This document shows, piece after piece, positions 43,944 to 54,272 of a stretch of 64,000 nucleotides of DNA. The notes below the pieces were generated by a model. It was not told where the DNA came from. It did no database searches and saw nothing but the letters and a program-made list of their open reading frames with translations. Positions within the stretch are counted from its first letter, which is position 1. The number at the start of each line of letters is the position of its first letter. The position numbers and the translations under genes are program-made. The stretch comes from Euborellia annulipes (lineage: Eukaryota; Arthropoda; Insecta; Dermaptera; Anisolabididae), in the NCBI GenBank assembly GCA_023213315.1, contig JAKCPI010027609.1, positions 62,001 to 126,000 on the forward strand, given 5' to 3'.

Positions 43944-46900
43944 TGAATGAATGAATTATATTTATTTTGCTCTGAGGCGATTTGCCTCCTAGAGCATTAA
44001 TATTACATAGTATTTACAATTTTTATATGTAGACTGTATTTACAATATAACAAGAAAATAAAAAAAAAAGAAAAATTGCATTTTACTAGGAAAAACATTC
44101 TCCCTCCCACTACAGAAATTGCTCCTGTTCTTTTAGTAAAAAAGAATAAAATTTACTTTTGAACGATTCTAAAGAATTTAAAGACCTGATATCGCTAGGA
44201 ATCCTGTTCCATACCCTAATTGATGTCACTAGAAAAGAGGTGTCGAATGCGGCCGTCCGATGAACCGGCATTCGCAAATCCAAAAGATTTGCCCTTGGCA
44301 CAGCCCTGCTACACTCACCCCTGAAAACGTAACTTTCATAAAGATACTTGGGCATTTTGTTTTTCAGGATGCCTAACACACAACACCCCATCAAATATTC
44401 TCGACGTCGTTTTAACTTGAGCCATCCAAGTCTACTATAATAAGGTGTTATGTGCTCGTCAAGAGGCAAATCAAAGACAAATCTAACAAAAGCATTAAGC
44501 ACCCTCTCAAGAGTCAAACCACGCTCACCAGTCATACCGCTGTAAACCAAACAACAGTAGTCGAAGTGGGGCAGGATGAGAGAATTTACCAATAATTTTC
44601 TTATTGATGGGGGGAGGCAGTCTTTGTTTCTCTTAAATTGGAAAAGACTGGAATAAACCTTTCTAGATACTTCACGGACATGCTCTCCCCAACTTAAGGT
44701 CCTATCGAGAGTGACGCCTAAATTCTTGACAGAAATAGAATAATCTATCTGTTTTCCGTCAATAATAATAGGTGGAATGTTAGGTAGCTTGTGAACATAA
44801 GCGCCACTTCCGAAAACCATTGCCTTAGTCTTTTCGATGTTTAATTTTAACTTCTTGCCTCGCACCCAATCGACTATTCGACATACATCCTGATTTAAGA
44901 GATAGATTGCCTGGTCTAGGTTATCAAATTTGGAAACGATATAGATCTGGAGGTCGTCGGCAAACAAATGGTAACGGGAATTTATCAAGTGCTGTCCGAC
45001 ATCATTTATAAAGATAGAAAATAAGAGGGGACCCAACACCGACCCTTGAGGCACCCCCGAAATAACCGGCAAGAGTCCAGAACCGCGACCATCCCAATCG
45101 ACCACCCTCTGACTTCTCCCAGACAAATACGATGCAAACCATGCGGTTGCCGATCTAGATAGATTGAGCCTATGGAGTGACCTGATCAAGATAGAGTGAT
45201 CGACCATATCGAAAGCTTTGCTAAGGTCAAAGAGCACCATAACCGTCAGTTGCTTCCGATCAATGGCGATCTTTATATCGTCAGTTACCTTAAGAAGAGC
45301 AGATTGTGTGCTGTGATATTGCCTATATCCAGACTGGTACGGGTCGAAAGCATCCAGATCCTCCAAATATTGTGTCAAATAATGATGGACAAGTCTCTCA
45401 AGTATCTTCGATAAGGTGCAGAGCAGGGAGATAGGTCTATAATCCTTACATTCAGAGGGATTTGAGATCTTGGGCAATGGTCGAACAATTGATGTTTTCC
45501 AGGAGCGGGGGAAGACTGACTCTTGCAGACACCTATCAAAGATATGAACCAACACCGGTAAGATGCAAGGAGCGGATAGTTTAATTAATTTCAAAGGTAA
45601 CTCGTCAGTTCCTTGTGATTCCGATCCAGGCATGTTTATAAATTTAAGGACGAGGTGTGGTTCAACGCTAGGAAAGAAAAATCGTTCAGAGTCGAAAGTG
45701 TACCCCTTGAAAAGTACATCACTGTCTATATCCGGAATACCACTACCAGGGTTTCCTCCGGACACAAAAAATTCATTTAGAACGTCAGGATCAATTTTCA
45801 ATGGTTGACTTTCCTTTGATTTTGTCAGCCCCAATTTTGAGACCTCTCGCCAGAGGTATGAGATGTTCTTGCTCTTATTATCCTTAAAGAACCTTTCGAA
45901 AAATTGCATTTTGCCCTTCCTAAGAGAGCTCGTCACTTTATTTCTAGCCTGCCTGAACTGAGAGTAAAGACCAGGATCACCGGATCTTAACGCCCATCTG
46001 TGTAAGCGATCACGCTCCTTCATAAGATTCCTAATATCCTCTGTAATCCAAGGGGAAGGTGCACGTTTTCTTTGGACTTTACAAAGAGGGGCGTGTTTGT
46101 TAAAAGCATCTAAGAGGATCCCATTAAGATAGGCAATCTTATCATCTATATTATTATGATTGAAAATGGGCGAGAAGTCCACGGCTTCCAATTCATTTAA
46201 AAAATCTACATGGTTAAAATTTCTAAAATCACGAAAAGAAATACGAGAAGGTGTAAAGCGAGTTATAGACTTATTTATGTTTAAAAAGATCAAATCATGA
46301 GCAGACAGGAAAGAAGCAGGATGTTGTCCCTTAGAGATAATCTTATCATATAAAGGTTCGTTGACAACCATTAAGTCAATCCACGAATGGGAGTTTTGAG
46401 TAAAATGTGTTGAACCCAAAGGGACCACCCTGAGACCCAGACTATAGAATAAGTTACTTAGGTAGATTTTATCCGGCGAGTCCGTATTGAAATCTGTGTT
46501 AAAATCTCCAGTAATTAGTACCTCATTGTACAAAGGTAAGTATTTGTAAAGTGAGTTTTCGAGGTCTGAGTAAAAACCCACTTTTGGAGGCCTGTATACC
46601 ACAACCAATAACAATTGAGTGTCTTCGTTAGTTACCTCGAGAATTAAAAATTCGACCAGGGATGATGTATTTGAATGTGAGGATGTAAGTTCGATACACT
46701 TGAAATTCTTCATAGCATAAACCGCCACCCCTCCTCCCATTCTAGATAATCGGTCAGTTCTGAACAAATTGTAATCTTCTAGGCAGACATTTTTGGAAGA
46801 AATGTGAGGTTTTAACCAAGATTCACTGATACATATTAGATGATATTTATTCAGCGAAAAGTAATGCCTAAATTCATCTAGATGAGCGCAAAGTGACTGA

Positions 46901-46990
46901 CAATTTACATGACATATTTTTAATATCTCAGACATAGGAATAAAATTGGAGTAGATGAAGTAAAATATCCAAGTTGCAAGACCCCAGGCG
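43939..46990 (-). mobile_element. CR1-like element (family a), near full ORF2
   Basis: Contains an intact ORF2, a 150-bp 3' UTR with hairpin GCTCTAGGAGGC...GCCTCAGAGC (43969-43995), and an ATTC-repeat tail inserted in a GA run of the HPR. The 5' end is truncated 55 bp before the ORF2 start; ORF1 is absent. Confidence 0.9.
44110..46935 (-). CDS. CR1-like ORF2: endonuclease and reverse transcriptase
   Basis: 941 codons, uninterrupted. Residues 1-220 form an APE-type endonuclease that nicks target DNA: N11 in HVNCQSL, E38 in SESWLK, D144/N146 in GDFNTD, D187 in SWIDLMV, H213 in SAHDL. Residues 450-750 form the RT that copies the element RNA at the nick: FDLSKAFD (569-576), GVPQGSVLGP (627-636) and FADD (658-661). 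The C-terminus has VRVWNRIPSDIRS. Length fits CR1/L2-type ORF2. The ATG lies in CCTATGTCTGAG; the second copy begins at the same codon. All catalytic residues are present, so it may still be functional, though its own promoter and ORF1 are missing. Exact clade (CR1 versus a neighbour) needs a tree. Confidence 0.95.
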   Translation of the reverse strand: MSEILKICHVNCQSLCAHLDEFRHYFSLNKYHLICISESWLKPHISSKNVCLEDYNLFRTDRLSRMGGGVAVYAMKNFKCIELTSSHSNTSSLVEFLILEVTNEDTQLLLVVVYRPPKVGFYSDLENSLYKYLPLYNEVLITGDFNTDFNTDSPDKIYLSNLFYSLGLRVVPLGSTHFTQNSHSWIDLMVVNEPLYDKIISKGQHPASFLSAHDLIFLNINKSITRFTPSRISFRDFRNFNHVDFLNELEAVDFSPIFNHNNIDDKIAYLNGILLDAFNKHAPLCKVQRKRAPSPWITEDIRNLMKERDRLHRWALRSGDPGLYSQFRQARNKVTSSLRKGKMQFFERFFKDNKSKNISYLWREVSKLGLTKSKESQPLKIDPDVLNEFFVSGGNPGSGIPDIDSDVLFKGYTFDSERFFFPSVEPHLVLKFINMPGSESQGTDELPLKLIKLSAPCILPVLVHIFDRCLQESVFPRSWKTSIVRPLPKISNPSECKDYRPISLLCTLSKILERLVHHYLTQYLEDLDAFDPYQSGYRQYHSTQSALLKVTDDIKIAIDRKQLTVMVLFDLSKAFDMVDHSILIRSLHRLNLSRSATAWFASYLSGRSQRVVDWDGRGSGLLPVISGVPQGSVLGPLLFSIFINDVGQHLINSRYHLFADDLQIYIVSKFDNLDQAIYLLNQDVCRIVDWVRGKKLKLNIEKTKAMVFGSGAYVHKLPNIPPIIIDGKQIDYSISVKNLGVTLDRTLSWGEHVREVSRKVYSSLFQFKRNKDCLPPSIRKLLVNSLILPHFDYCCLVYSGMTGERGLTLERVLNAFVRFVFDLPLDEHITPYYSRLGWLKLKRRREYLMGCCVLGILKNKMPKYLYESYVFRGECSRAVPRANLLDLRMPVHRTAAFDTSFLVTSIRVWNRIPSDIRSLNSLESFKSKFYSFLLKEQEQFL

Positions 46991-47268
46991 ATATATTATT
47001 ATTATTTTATTATTTTTCATTTATTTAATTACAATTTGTTAAGGACATTGGTCCCATCAAATGGATTCCGAATTTTACTTACAATTCACTTAGACAATTA
47101 GAATTAAAAGAATCAACAACAAAAAAAAAATAAATAAATAAAAATAAATAAATAAACAAACAACGACAAAACAGTTCAAACCAGTTTTCTTTTTCTTTCT
47201 TCTTCCCTTCCATACAATTTGAGAGACAAAATTTTCAACAACTGCATAATCATTCACTCTCTTTTCAT

Positions 47269-47956
47269 TCATTCATTGACGACGAAGGACCTCAACCTCA
47301 TCGCCTCCCTAATGAAAAACGCCAAAGATCTGGCTCGGCCAGGGGATATCGTCTCCAAAAACGAAGCCAACTCACTCCACCCTTCACCCTGCCGAACAAA
47401 CTCAGGTAGATAATGCTCCCTCAATGAGTCATATATTGGGCACTCGAAGAGAATGTGTCGGACAGATTCGACGACCCTCAAATTGCAGATGGTGCAATCT
47501 AATCTCTGGTCGATTCTATAGAGAATTCTGTTGAAGGAGAATTTTATCGAGACTGCATTGACTGTTCTTAGCTGGGAAACGACCCTCTTGATGAAGAAGT
47601 CAATCCTCCACTCCAGGTGACTAGATGGTGCGCGATTCTCAGGGGTGAGATATTTATAAATTGGGTTAAATCTGCTGTTGGCGACGAAATGAAGATCCCT
47701 CTGGAGTAAAACGTTCTCAAACGATGAAAGCTGACTCAAAGCCTCCCTAACAGAGTTCCGACACTGGAGATCCACCCGCTCGAGCCCCGCCGAGCTAAGG
47801 AGAACCTCAACCTGGCAAACCCAATTGTAGTCCACACAGCCGGCTGAACGAGCAGACCAGAGCTTCCGGAAAGATATCTTGGGGTATCTCGACTCATCCA
47901 TGTTTAAAAGTTTCAGTAACCATTTCAACGTCGCCTTCAACACCAGATAGGACATC
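47269..47956 (-). pseudogene. CR1-like family b ORF2 C-terminus
   Basis: About 229 codons: LKWLLKLLNMDESRYPKISF parallels LYLKYILRCLNLPDNRYPAI at 16130, and CTICNLRVVESVRHILFECP parallels CSLCNMNVDEDVYHFICECP at 17732, including the C-x2-C...H...C ligands. The frame is open to its stop but is not in register with the RT part upstream, so no full protein can be made. Confidence 0.8.
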
Positions 47957-49541
47957 ATCCAGATCCTCCAAATATTGTGTCAAATAATGATGGACAAGTC
48001 TCTCAAGTATCTTCGATAAGGTGCAGAGCAGGGAGATAGGTCTATAATCCTTACATTCAGAGGGATTTGAGATCTTGGGCAATGGTCGAACAATTGATGT
48101 TTTCCAGGAGCGGGGGGAAGACTGACTCTTGCAGACACCTATCAAAGATATGAACCAACACCGGTAAGATGCAAGGAGCGGATAGTTTAATTAATTTCAA
48201 AGGTAACTCGTCAGTTCCTTGTGATTCCGATCCAGGCATGTTTATAAATTTAAGGACGAGGTGTGGTTCAACGCTAGGAAAGAAAAATCGTTCAGAGTCG
48301 AAAGTGTACCCCTTGAAAAGTACATCACTGTCTATATCCGGAATACCACTACCAGGGTTTCCTCCGGACACAAAAAATTCATTTAGAACGTCAGGATCAA
48401 TTTTCAATGGTTGACTTTCCTTTGATTTTGTCAGCCCCAATTTTGAGACCTCTCGCCAGAGGTATGAGATGTTCTTGCTCTTATTATCCTTAAAGAACCT
48501 TTCGAAAAATTGCATTTTGCCCTTCCTAAGAGAGCTCGTCACTTTATTTCTAGCCTGCCTGAACTGAGAGTAAAGACCAGGATCACCGGATCTTAACGCC
48601 CATCTGTGTAAGCGATCACGCTCCTTCATAAGATTCCTAATATCCTCTGTAATCCAAGGGGAAGGTGCACGTTTTCTTTGGACTTTACAAAGAGGGGCGT
48701 GTTTGTTAAAAGCATCTAAGAGGATCCCATTAAGATAGGCAATCTTATCATCTATATTATTATGATTGAAAATGGGCGAGAAGTCCACGGCTTCCAATTC
48801 ATTTAAAAAATCTACATGGTTAAAATTTCTAAAATCACGAAAAGAAATACGAGAAGGTGTAAAGCGAGTTATAGACTTATTTATGTTTAAAAAGATCAAA
48901 TCATGAGCAGACAGGAAAGAAGCAGGATGTTGTCCCTTAGAGATAATCTTATCATATAAAGGTTCGTTGACAACCATTAAGTCAATCCACGAATGGGAGT
49001 TTTGAGTAAAATGTGTTGAACCCAAAGGGACCACCCTGAGACCCAGACTATAGAATAAGTTACTTAGGTAGATTTTATCCGGCGAGTCCGTATTGAAATC
49101 TGTGTTAAAATCTCCAGTAATTAGTACCTCATTGTACAAAGGTAAGTATTTGTAAAGTGAGTTTTCGAGGTCTGAGTAAAAACCCACTTTTGGAGGCCTG
49201 TATACCACAACCAATAACAATTGAGTGTCTTCGTTAGTTACCTCGAGAATTAAAAATTCGACCAGGGATGATGTATTTGAATGTGAGGATGTAAGTTCGA
49301 TACACTTGAAATTCTTCATAGCATAAACCGCCACCCCTCCTCCCATTCTAGATAATCGGTCAGTTCTGAACAAATTGTAATCTTCTAGGCAGACATTTTT
49401 GGAAGAAATGTGAGGTTTTAACCAAGATTCACTGATACATATTAGATGATATTTATTCAGCGAAAAGTAATGCCTAAATTCATCTAGATGAGCGCAAAGT
49501 GACTGACAATTTACATGACATATTTTTAATATCTCAGACAT
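47957..49541 (-). pseudogene. CR1-like family a ORF2, endonuclease and N-terminal RT
   Basis: Identical as far as I can see to residues 1-475 of the intact ORF2, then a sixth G in a G run near 48113 shifts the frame (the intact copy has five). RT sequence continues in the next frame to TQYLEDLDD, where the chimera junction lies. Motif A onward is missing, so no RT activity is possible; the endonuclease is whole. Confidence 0.9.
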
Positions 49542-49639
49542 AGGAATAAAATTGGAGTAGATGAAGTAAAATATCCAAGTTGCAAGACCCCAGGCGATAT
49601 ATTAGGTATATGTAAAGAAATAAACTCCATAGATGAAAA

Positions 49640-50095
49640 GAGAATAGGCAGATAAGTCTTGTAATAACAGGAGCAATCAGTGTAATAAACGAGGGGCGAA
49701 CGTTGGTACATTGAGCAAACTCCAGCTTGGCTTCCAGCGCTTTAATAGTAGCCGCCTGAGAATCAAACTTCTCATGCAGGAACTCCAATGACTTGACAAC
49801 CTCGACGCTATTTGTCTGCAAGGCCGTGAGAGAGGACGAGATGTCAAATGGTACCGCTTTAGCCCCTTCGCTTACCATTTCCTGTCTTTCAGGTCCAGAA
49901 GACGAACCGGACAGCCCAGCGCGGGCATCCCCTTTGATACATGAAGGACATTTGAATTTGTCCACTCTTTGGTCTCCCGGTGCAAGCGACACATTTGAAA
50001 TGGTACTCATGGGTACAGTGTTTACAGCTGACACACTCCCCCCTTGAAACACTACGAGAACATTTGTTGCAAAGCACCATTTCGGTTTTATTCAA
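49640..50095 (-). pseudogene. CR1-like ORF1 remnant with PHD-like zinc finger
   Basis: It starts MVLCNKCSRSVSRGECVSC (second codon choice within 50095-50077), followed by HCTHEYHFKC, then in a shifted frame VDKFKCPSCIKG. Taken across the shift, the Cys/His spacing is that of a PHD-type finger, found in ORF1 of CR1-like elements. A predicted coiled coil follows (SLEFLHEKFDSQAATIKALE). The rest of ORF1 is deleted, and the frame then drifts to a stop near ORF2. An RNA- or protein-binding role is inferred from family knowledge only. Confidence 0.65.
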
Positions 50096-50390
50096 GAAAA
50101 AAAATGAGTTTGAATGAGCACTTCAATAATTATTTGCTATCAATTTTCTTCGAAAAGGTGATATGAGTTAATCACTTTATATGAATAGAGGAGAAAAGCA
50201 GTTTTTCATAAAAAATCAGGTCAAATAATCGGAAGTATCTCCCGAGACTCACCAGTCACATCTGGGACCAGATTCCGCACAGGCACATACAAGTCTCAAA
50301 CCAAAATTCCAAAAATATCCCAGGTAAAATTGGCAAAAACAGAGAGCAAAAAAACAAGCGTGCGCTCACTAAGAAAGAAGGAAGGAGAGA
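50096..50390 (-). other. CR1 5' UTR
   Basis: The sequence upstream of ORF1, bounded by the HPR GA run. It has GAGAGAGAGA and GTGAGCGCACGC at its outer end. The internal promoter expected here cannot be recognised. Confidence 0.5.
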
Positions 50391-50824
50391 GAGAGAGTGT
50401 GATATGTTTTCCCGGAAACAATTAAAGACAGAAAAAAAAAATGGGAATTTAAATAATAATTGATTTTTAATCTAATAAAAAGAAAAAGATTTAAATTCCG
50501 TTACCATGGCAACCATTTCTATCTTTCCTATGAAGAACAAGAGTAAAGTGGTCTTCATAAGATTTCAACGGCAAAATGAGAATTTACATTTTAAAGAGCA
50601 TCTAAAAAATAGTTAATTTATGAATTTTAAAAAAAATCCTTGGAGGGAATTTTGAGAAAATCGAAAAAAACTGAAAAAGTACATCAGTAAAGTACTAGTA
50701 CTTTTTGGCCGATTTTGTTCAAAAGCTTATTTTGAGCGTGTGGGAAGGTACCTAAGTTAAATATAAAATTTCAATCCGGTAGCTCAACTCCTTTATGCTA
50801 AAAATCTGTCCACACACACACACA

Positions 50825-50860
<36 letters not shown>

Positions 50861-50985
50861 AGACCAATTTGCGGGACCCACTTTTTTGGACTTAGGGGAC
50901 CTCAAAACATGTATATCCATCAAAATCTGGACATCGAATTTTTGACATGATCGCAATACTTTCTCTCTCTATATCAGGGGCGTAT

Positions 50986-51102
50986 ATAGAAATTTTTTTC
51001 GGGGGGGGGGGGGGGGCCCAACTCAAAAATTTTTCTGTGGAAAATTTTTTTTTAAGAAACTATACTTTTTTTCACACGAAATTTTTTGCGGAACAGTTTT
51101 TT
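50986..51102 (+). mobile_element. hAT-type MITE left end
   Basis: CAGGGGCGTATATAGAAATT then a G run; same family as 34873-35117. The right end is lost at the next HPR copy. Confidence 0.6.
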
Positions 51103-51772
51103 ACTTTCTCTTAGCCTATATATGAAATATATAGGAGAGAAAGTATTGCGATCATGTCAAAAATTCGATGTCGAGATTTCGATGGATATACATGTTTTGA
51201 GGTCCCCTGAGTCCAAAAAAAGTGGGTCCCGCAAATTGGTCTGTGTGTGTGTATGTATGTGTGTGTGTGTGTGTGTGTGCGCGTGTGTCTGTATGTGTGG
51301 ACAGATTTTTAGCATGAAGGAATTGAGCTACCGGATTGAAATTTTATATTTAACTTAGGTACCTTCCTACACGCTCAAAATAAGTTTTTGAACAAAATCG
51401 GCCAAAAAGTACTAGTACTTTACTGATGTACTTTTTCAGTTTTTTTCGATTTTCTCAAAATTCCCTCCAAGGATTTTTTTTAAAATTCATAAATCAGCTA
51501 TTTTTTAGATGCTCTTTAAAATGTATATTCTCATTTTGCCGTTGAAATCTTCTGAAGACCACTTTACTCTTGTTCTTCATAGGAAAGATAGAAATGGTTG
51601 CCATGGTAACGGAATTTAAATCTTTTTCTTTTTATTAGATTAAAAATCAATTATTATTTAAATTCCCATTTATTTTAAATTTATTTGTGTCTTTAATTGT
51701 TTCAAAGAAAACATATATGTCTCTCTCTCACTTGCAAACATTATCGTCTCTCTCTACTCTTTTTAAATTCCC
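51103..51772 (-). repeat. HPR repeat, CA-tract half
   Basis: Matches 37055-37720 closely, including the GT tract at 51240-51300; truncated after TTTAAATTCCC, where the GC-rich repeat CCTGCGGCGGACCCTCGCC begins. Confidence 0.85.
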
Positions 51773-51904
51773 CTGCGGCGGACCCTCGCCTTTTCGTAAT
51801 TATGGGAAACTGGCTGGCTCGGGATCATTTTAAATTATTTTAAAAATTATATTTTATCAATTTAAAAATTGAATTATTAAATCTCACAATTATTTTTTTA
51901 TAAT

Positions 51905-52075
51905 TCCTTATATATATTAAATTTCAACTTTCTTATTTTTGTCGTCACTGGTTGTGACGTCATGGCTTGTAGCGTCACGGCACTTGACGTCACGGCCTGT
52001 AACGCGATATGCTGATAGAAGAGCCAAAAAATTTGGGAGGATATAATAAAAGTTTCACTTTAAAAAAAAAACTAT
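51905..52075 (-). promoter_or_regulatory. LTR-like promoter block with two CREs and TATA
   Basis: On minus: AAAGTGAAACTTTTATTATA, GGCTCTTCTATCAGCAT, TGACGTCA (51985-51992), TGACGTCA (51955-51962), then TATATATAAGG about 35 bp further. Same order as 40340-40560, with one extra CRE. Confidence 0.4.
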
Positions 52076-52169
52076 TATTATAGACCCTTTACTTATTCAG
52101 GTCATTTTGTTATGAAAGCCTCTTTCATTGCTTCATTTTGAACAAGATCTAAAGCCCGAATGTCGTGCT

Positions 52170-52400
52170 GTGATCCAGTGGAGGGCACTCTGAGTACAAA
52201 TCGGAGGATCAGTGGTTCGACTCCGGGTAGCACAACCTTATTTTTTCGGATATATGAATTAATAAATATTTTATTGTATACATTTCGCGGCTCACATCCG
52301 CGATATATATAATATCTTAAATATTATATATAATTTCTTATTTATTAATTAATTAAAATTGAGGTCTTCTCAATTAGTCCATCTGGCTCTCTAATTTGAT
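52170..52400 (+). mobile_element. tRNA-derived SINE
   Basis: CGTGCTGTGATCCAGTGG (A-box region), GTGGTTCGACTCC (perfect B box) and GGGTAGCACA form the tRNA-like head; the body has CGCGGCTCACATCCGCGAT and the ATATAATTTCTTATTTATTA end. About 75-80 percent like the copy at 38525-38735. Confidence 0.8.
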
Positions 52401-52872
52401 GAAGTTCCAAAAATTTAAAATTCACTTCATATACTTATAAATGTTTTTAATTGAATAATTGACTTTATTGATAAAATAAATATTTTATTTTAACTGTATT
52501 TTTTCGCTTTAAGACGAGTCTGCCTTCAACATTAAAGAAATTCCTGTTTTTATCACATCTTTTATTTTTTTCTCTTTGTAAGAAAAAAGAATATTTGAGG
52601 ATTGAAACCGTCGCTTGCCATATAAAATTGGACAAACATGTTCAAGATGCATATGAAAGCATTCCGATCAAAATTCAAAGCGGGTTTGTCTTATTTCTCC
52701 CTCTTCGAGTCTTTTACTCTTTTTTTTCTCTTCGTTTCTTACATTTGAATGGGCTTAAATCTACAAACTTAAAAAGCATTATATGATAATTGTTTGAGTA
52801 ATATTTCTGAATCTGGCTGCGCTTTTAATACAAAAATAATTTTTTCTTTTATGTATACATTATAATCTTAAT
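52401..52872. other. Spacer, no gene
   Basis: AT-rich; the 63-codon frame at 52595 has no recognised domain. Confidence 0.5.
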
Positions 52873-53375
52873 ATGTAGACCAGGGCAGCAGTCAGACTTG
52901 GCGGGCCCCGGGGCTACATAGTAATACGGGCCCCTCCACCCTAAAAGTTTTTTTCTAGTTTATTAAAGGCTAATGTGGCCTTCATGCCAACAATTTTTTA
53001 CACAGTTTTTGACACAATTTTTGAAACAGTTATACATAGATAATAAAAAAGTTATTTAAAAATCTGGCGTGACTTGTCGCAGTGCACACAACTTTCTTTT
53101 ACCTTTGTTAAGAAAAAGTTGAGTTCTGTGCTTGTCTCGCCAGAATTTTTGTGTCCGCCCATATATTAAAATTCAAGATCGAAAGTTTATAAATATGAGA
53201 AAATATTTATATTTTGTTACCATGGCAACTATTTCTCCTATCTTTCCTATGAAGTACAAAAGTAAAGTGTTTGAAACAATTTTGAAAGCAAAATGAGAAA
53301 AGTACATGAGTAAAGCACTAGTACACTTTGGCCGATTTTGTTTAAAAGCTTATTTTCACGACTCAGAGGGGTGCC

Positions 53376-53582
53376 CATGGGCGTAACTAGGAGGTGCCGG
53401 GGGGGCCTGCCCCCTAGAAACCTCGTGGCCCCTCCCCAGAAAGCTCCTTGTCCCAAGAAAAATTGAGAAAATATGGGTCTTTCCAGGCCCACCGGAGGAT
53501 AGCTGGTCCCATGCCCCCCCCCCCCAGCGAGGATGGCTGATCTCATGGCCCACCCCAGCCAAATTCTCTAGTTACGCCCATG
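53376..53582. mobile_element. hAT-type MITE, 207 bp
   Basis: CATGGGCGTAACTAGG and CTAGTTACGCCCATG, perfect duplication GGGGTGCC at 53368-53375 and 53583-53590. Inner part GC-rich with a C run. Confidence 0.95.
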
Positions 53583-53669
53583 GGGGTGCCTAACTTAAAT
53601 ATAAAATTTCAACCTCCTAGCTCTTATCGTTGTTGAAATATTTTGTTCATAGACACACACACAGAGACA

Positions 53670-53853
53670 CAGGGCGGAAACTAAGAGATTTTGTAGGGGG
53701 GCAAAATTTAATTTGCCGCCCCTCCTAAAAATTTTCTATACAAAATTCATACCATTTTACCTTTTTTTTAGTAATTATTTCTTTAATTGCCGCCCCCTGA
53801 GATCTGCCGCCCGGGGCACACGCACCCACTGCCCCCCCCTAGATCCGGCCCTG
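53670..53853. mobile_element. hAT-type MITE, 184 bp
   Basis: CAGGGCGGAAACTAAG and CCCTAGATCCGGCCCTG; flanks CAGAGACA/CACAAACA agree at six of eight, inside the HPR CA tract where chance similarity is high. Confidence 0.65.
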
Positions 53854-53966
53854 CACAAACAGACAGACCATGTTACGAAAACCACTTTTGGATTCAGGGG
53901 ACCTCAAAACGTGTATATCCATCGAAATCTCGACATCGAATTTTTGACATGAATTCAATACTTTCT

Positions 53967-54251
53967 AAATTAAAATTAAATATACAAATTAAACACTAGG
54001 TTATTTGTTTCAAAGGTTTTATTAATTAAAAATTAACACTTAATACGTATTTCGACAATTTCTTGTCATCATCAGATGACTTCTCTCTCTCACTTCTGAT
54101 GATGACAAGAAATTGTCGAAATACGTATTAAGTGTTAATTTTTAATTAATAAAACCTTTGAAACAAATAACCTAGTGTTTAATTTGTATATTTAATTTTA
54201 ATTTACAAAATGTTTCAACGAGAACCAACGGTCGAAAGTTTAAATCTTACC
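53967..54251. mobile_element. Foldback element with hammerhead-like core
   Basis: Two 109-bp arms, 53967-54075 and 54096-54204, are exact reverse complements around a 20-bp CT-rich loop, followed by a 47-bp tail (54205-54251). AATACTTTCT at 53957-53966 and 54252-54261 is a 10-bp target duplication. The inner end of each arm carries CTGATGATGACAAG...GAAATACG. No protein. A duplication of this length and the ribozyme-like motif fit retroposition by Penelope-like machinery; the perfect arms mean the structure is recent. Confidence 0.8.
54091..54134 (+). ncRNA. Hammerhead-like ribozyme motif, best copy
   Basis: CACTT, CTGATGA, T, stem II GACAA-GAAA-TTGTC, GAAA, TACGTA, TT, AAGTG. Stem I pairs CACTT with AAGTG (five pairs), stem II has five pairs and a GAAA loop, and stem III is the self-complementary TACGTA, as in minimal type I hammerheads that work as dimers. 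Predicted cleavage follows 54129 (AUU). One extra T lies between A9 and stem II. The opposite arm has the same core but no stem I partner. Confidence 0.6.
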
Positions 54252-54272
54252 AATACTTTCTCTCTCTATATA

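Larger units (their letters stand above)
46991..50390 (-). mobile_element. Chimeric CR1 element: family a 5' part joined to family b 3' part
   Basis: From right to left: 5' UTR, an ORF1 remnant, ORF2 of family a from its start to RT residue about 528, then at about 47957 an abrupt change to the C-terminal region of family b and its 3' UTR. The family-a portion is almost identical to the neighbouring copy. The junction has the shared bases CATCC, as expected for template switching during reverse transcription. Its 3' end abuts the 5' end of the next copy. Confidence 0.8.
43515..50985 (+). repeat. HPR long-form copy split by two CR1 copies
   Basis: 43515-43938 carries the terminal hairpin (43518-43605) and the CCTATAGG segment up to its GA run; 50391-50985 carries GAAACAATTAAAGAC onward through the CA tract to CTTTCTCTCTCTATAT. 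Joined, they match 37055-38100. The right terminus is cut by a MITE end (CAGGGGCGTATATAG) at 50986. Confidence 0.85.

Noticed and set aside
52595..52786. Small secreted or membrane protein
   Set aside because: 63 codons in AT-rich spacer, no conserved feature; length is within chance expectation.
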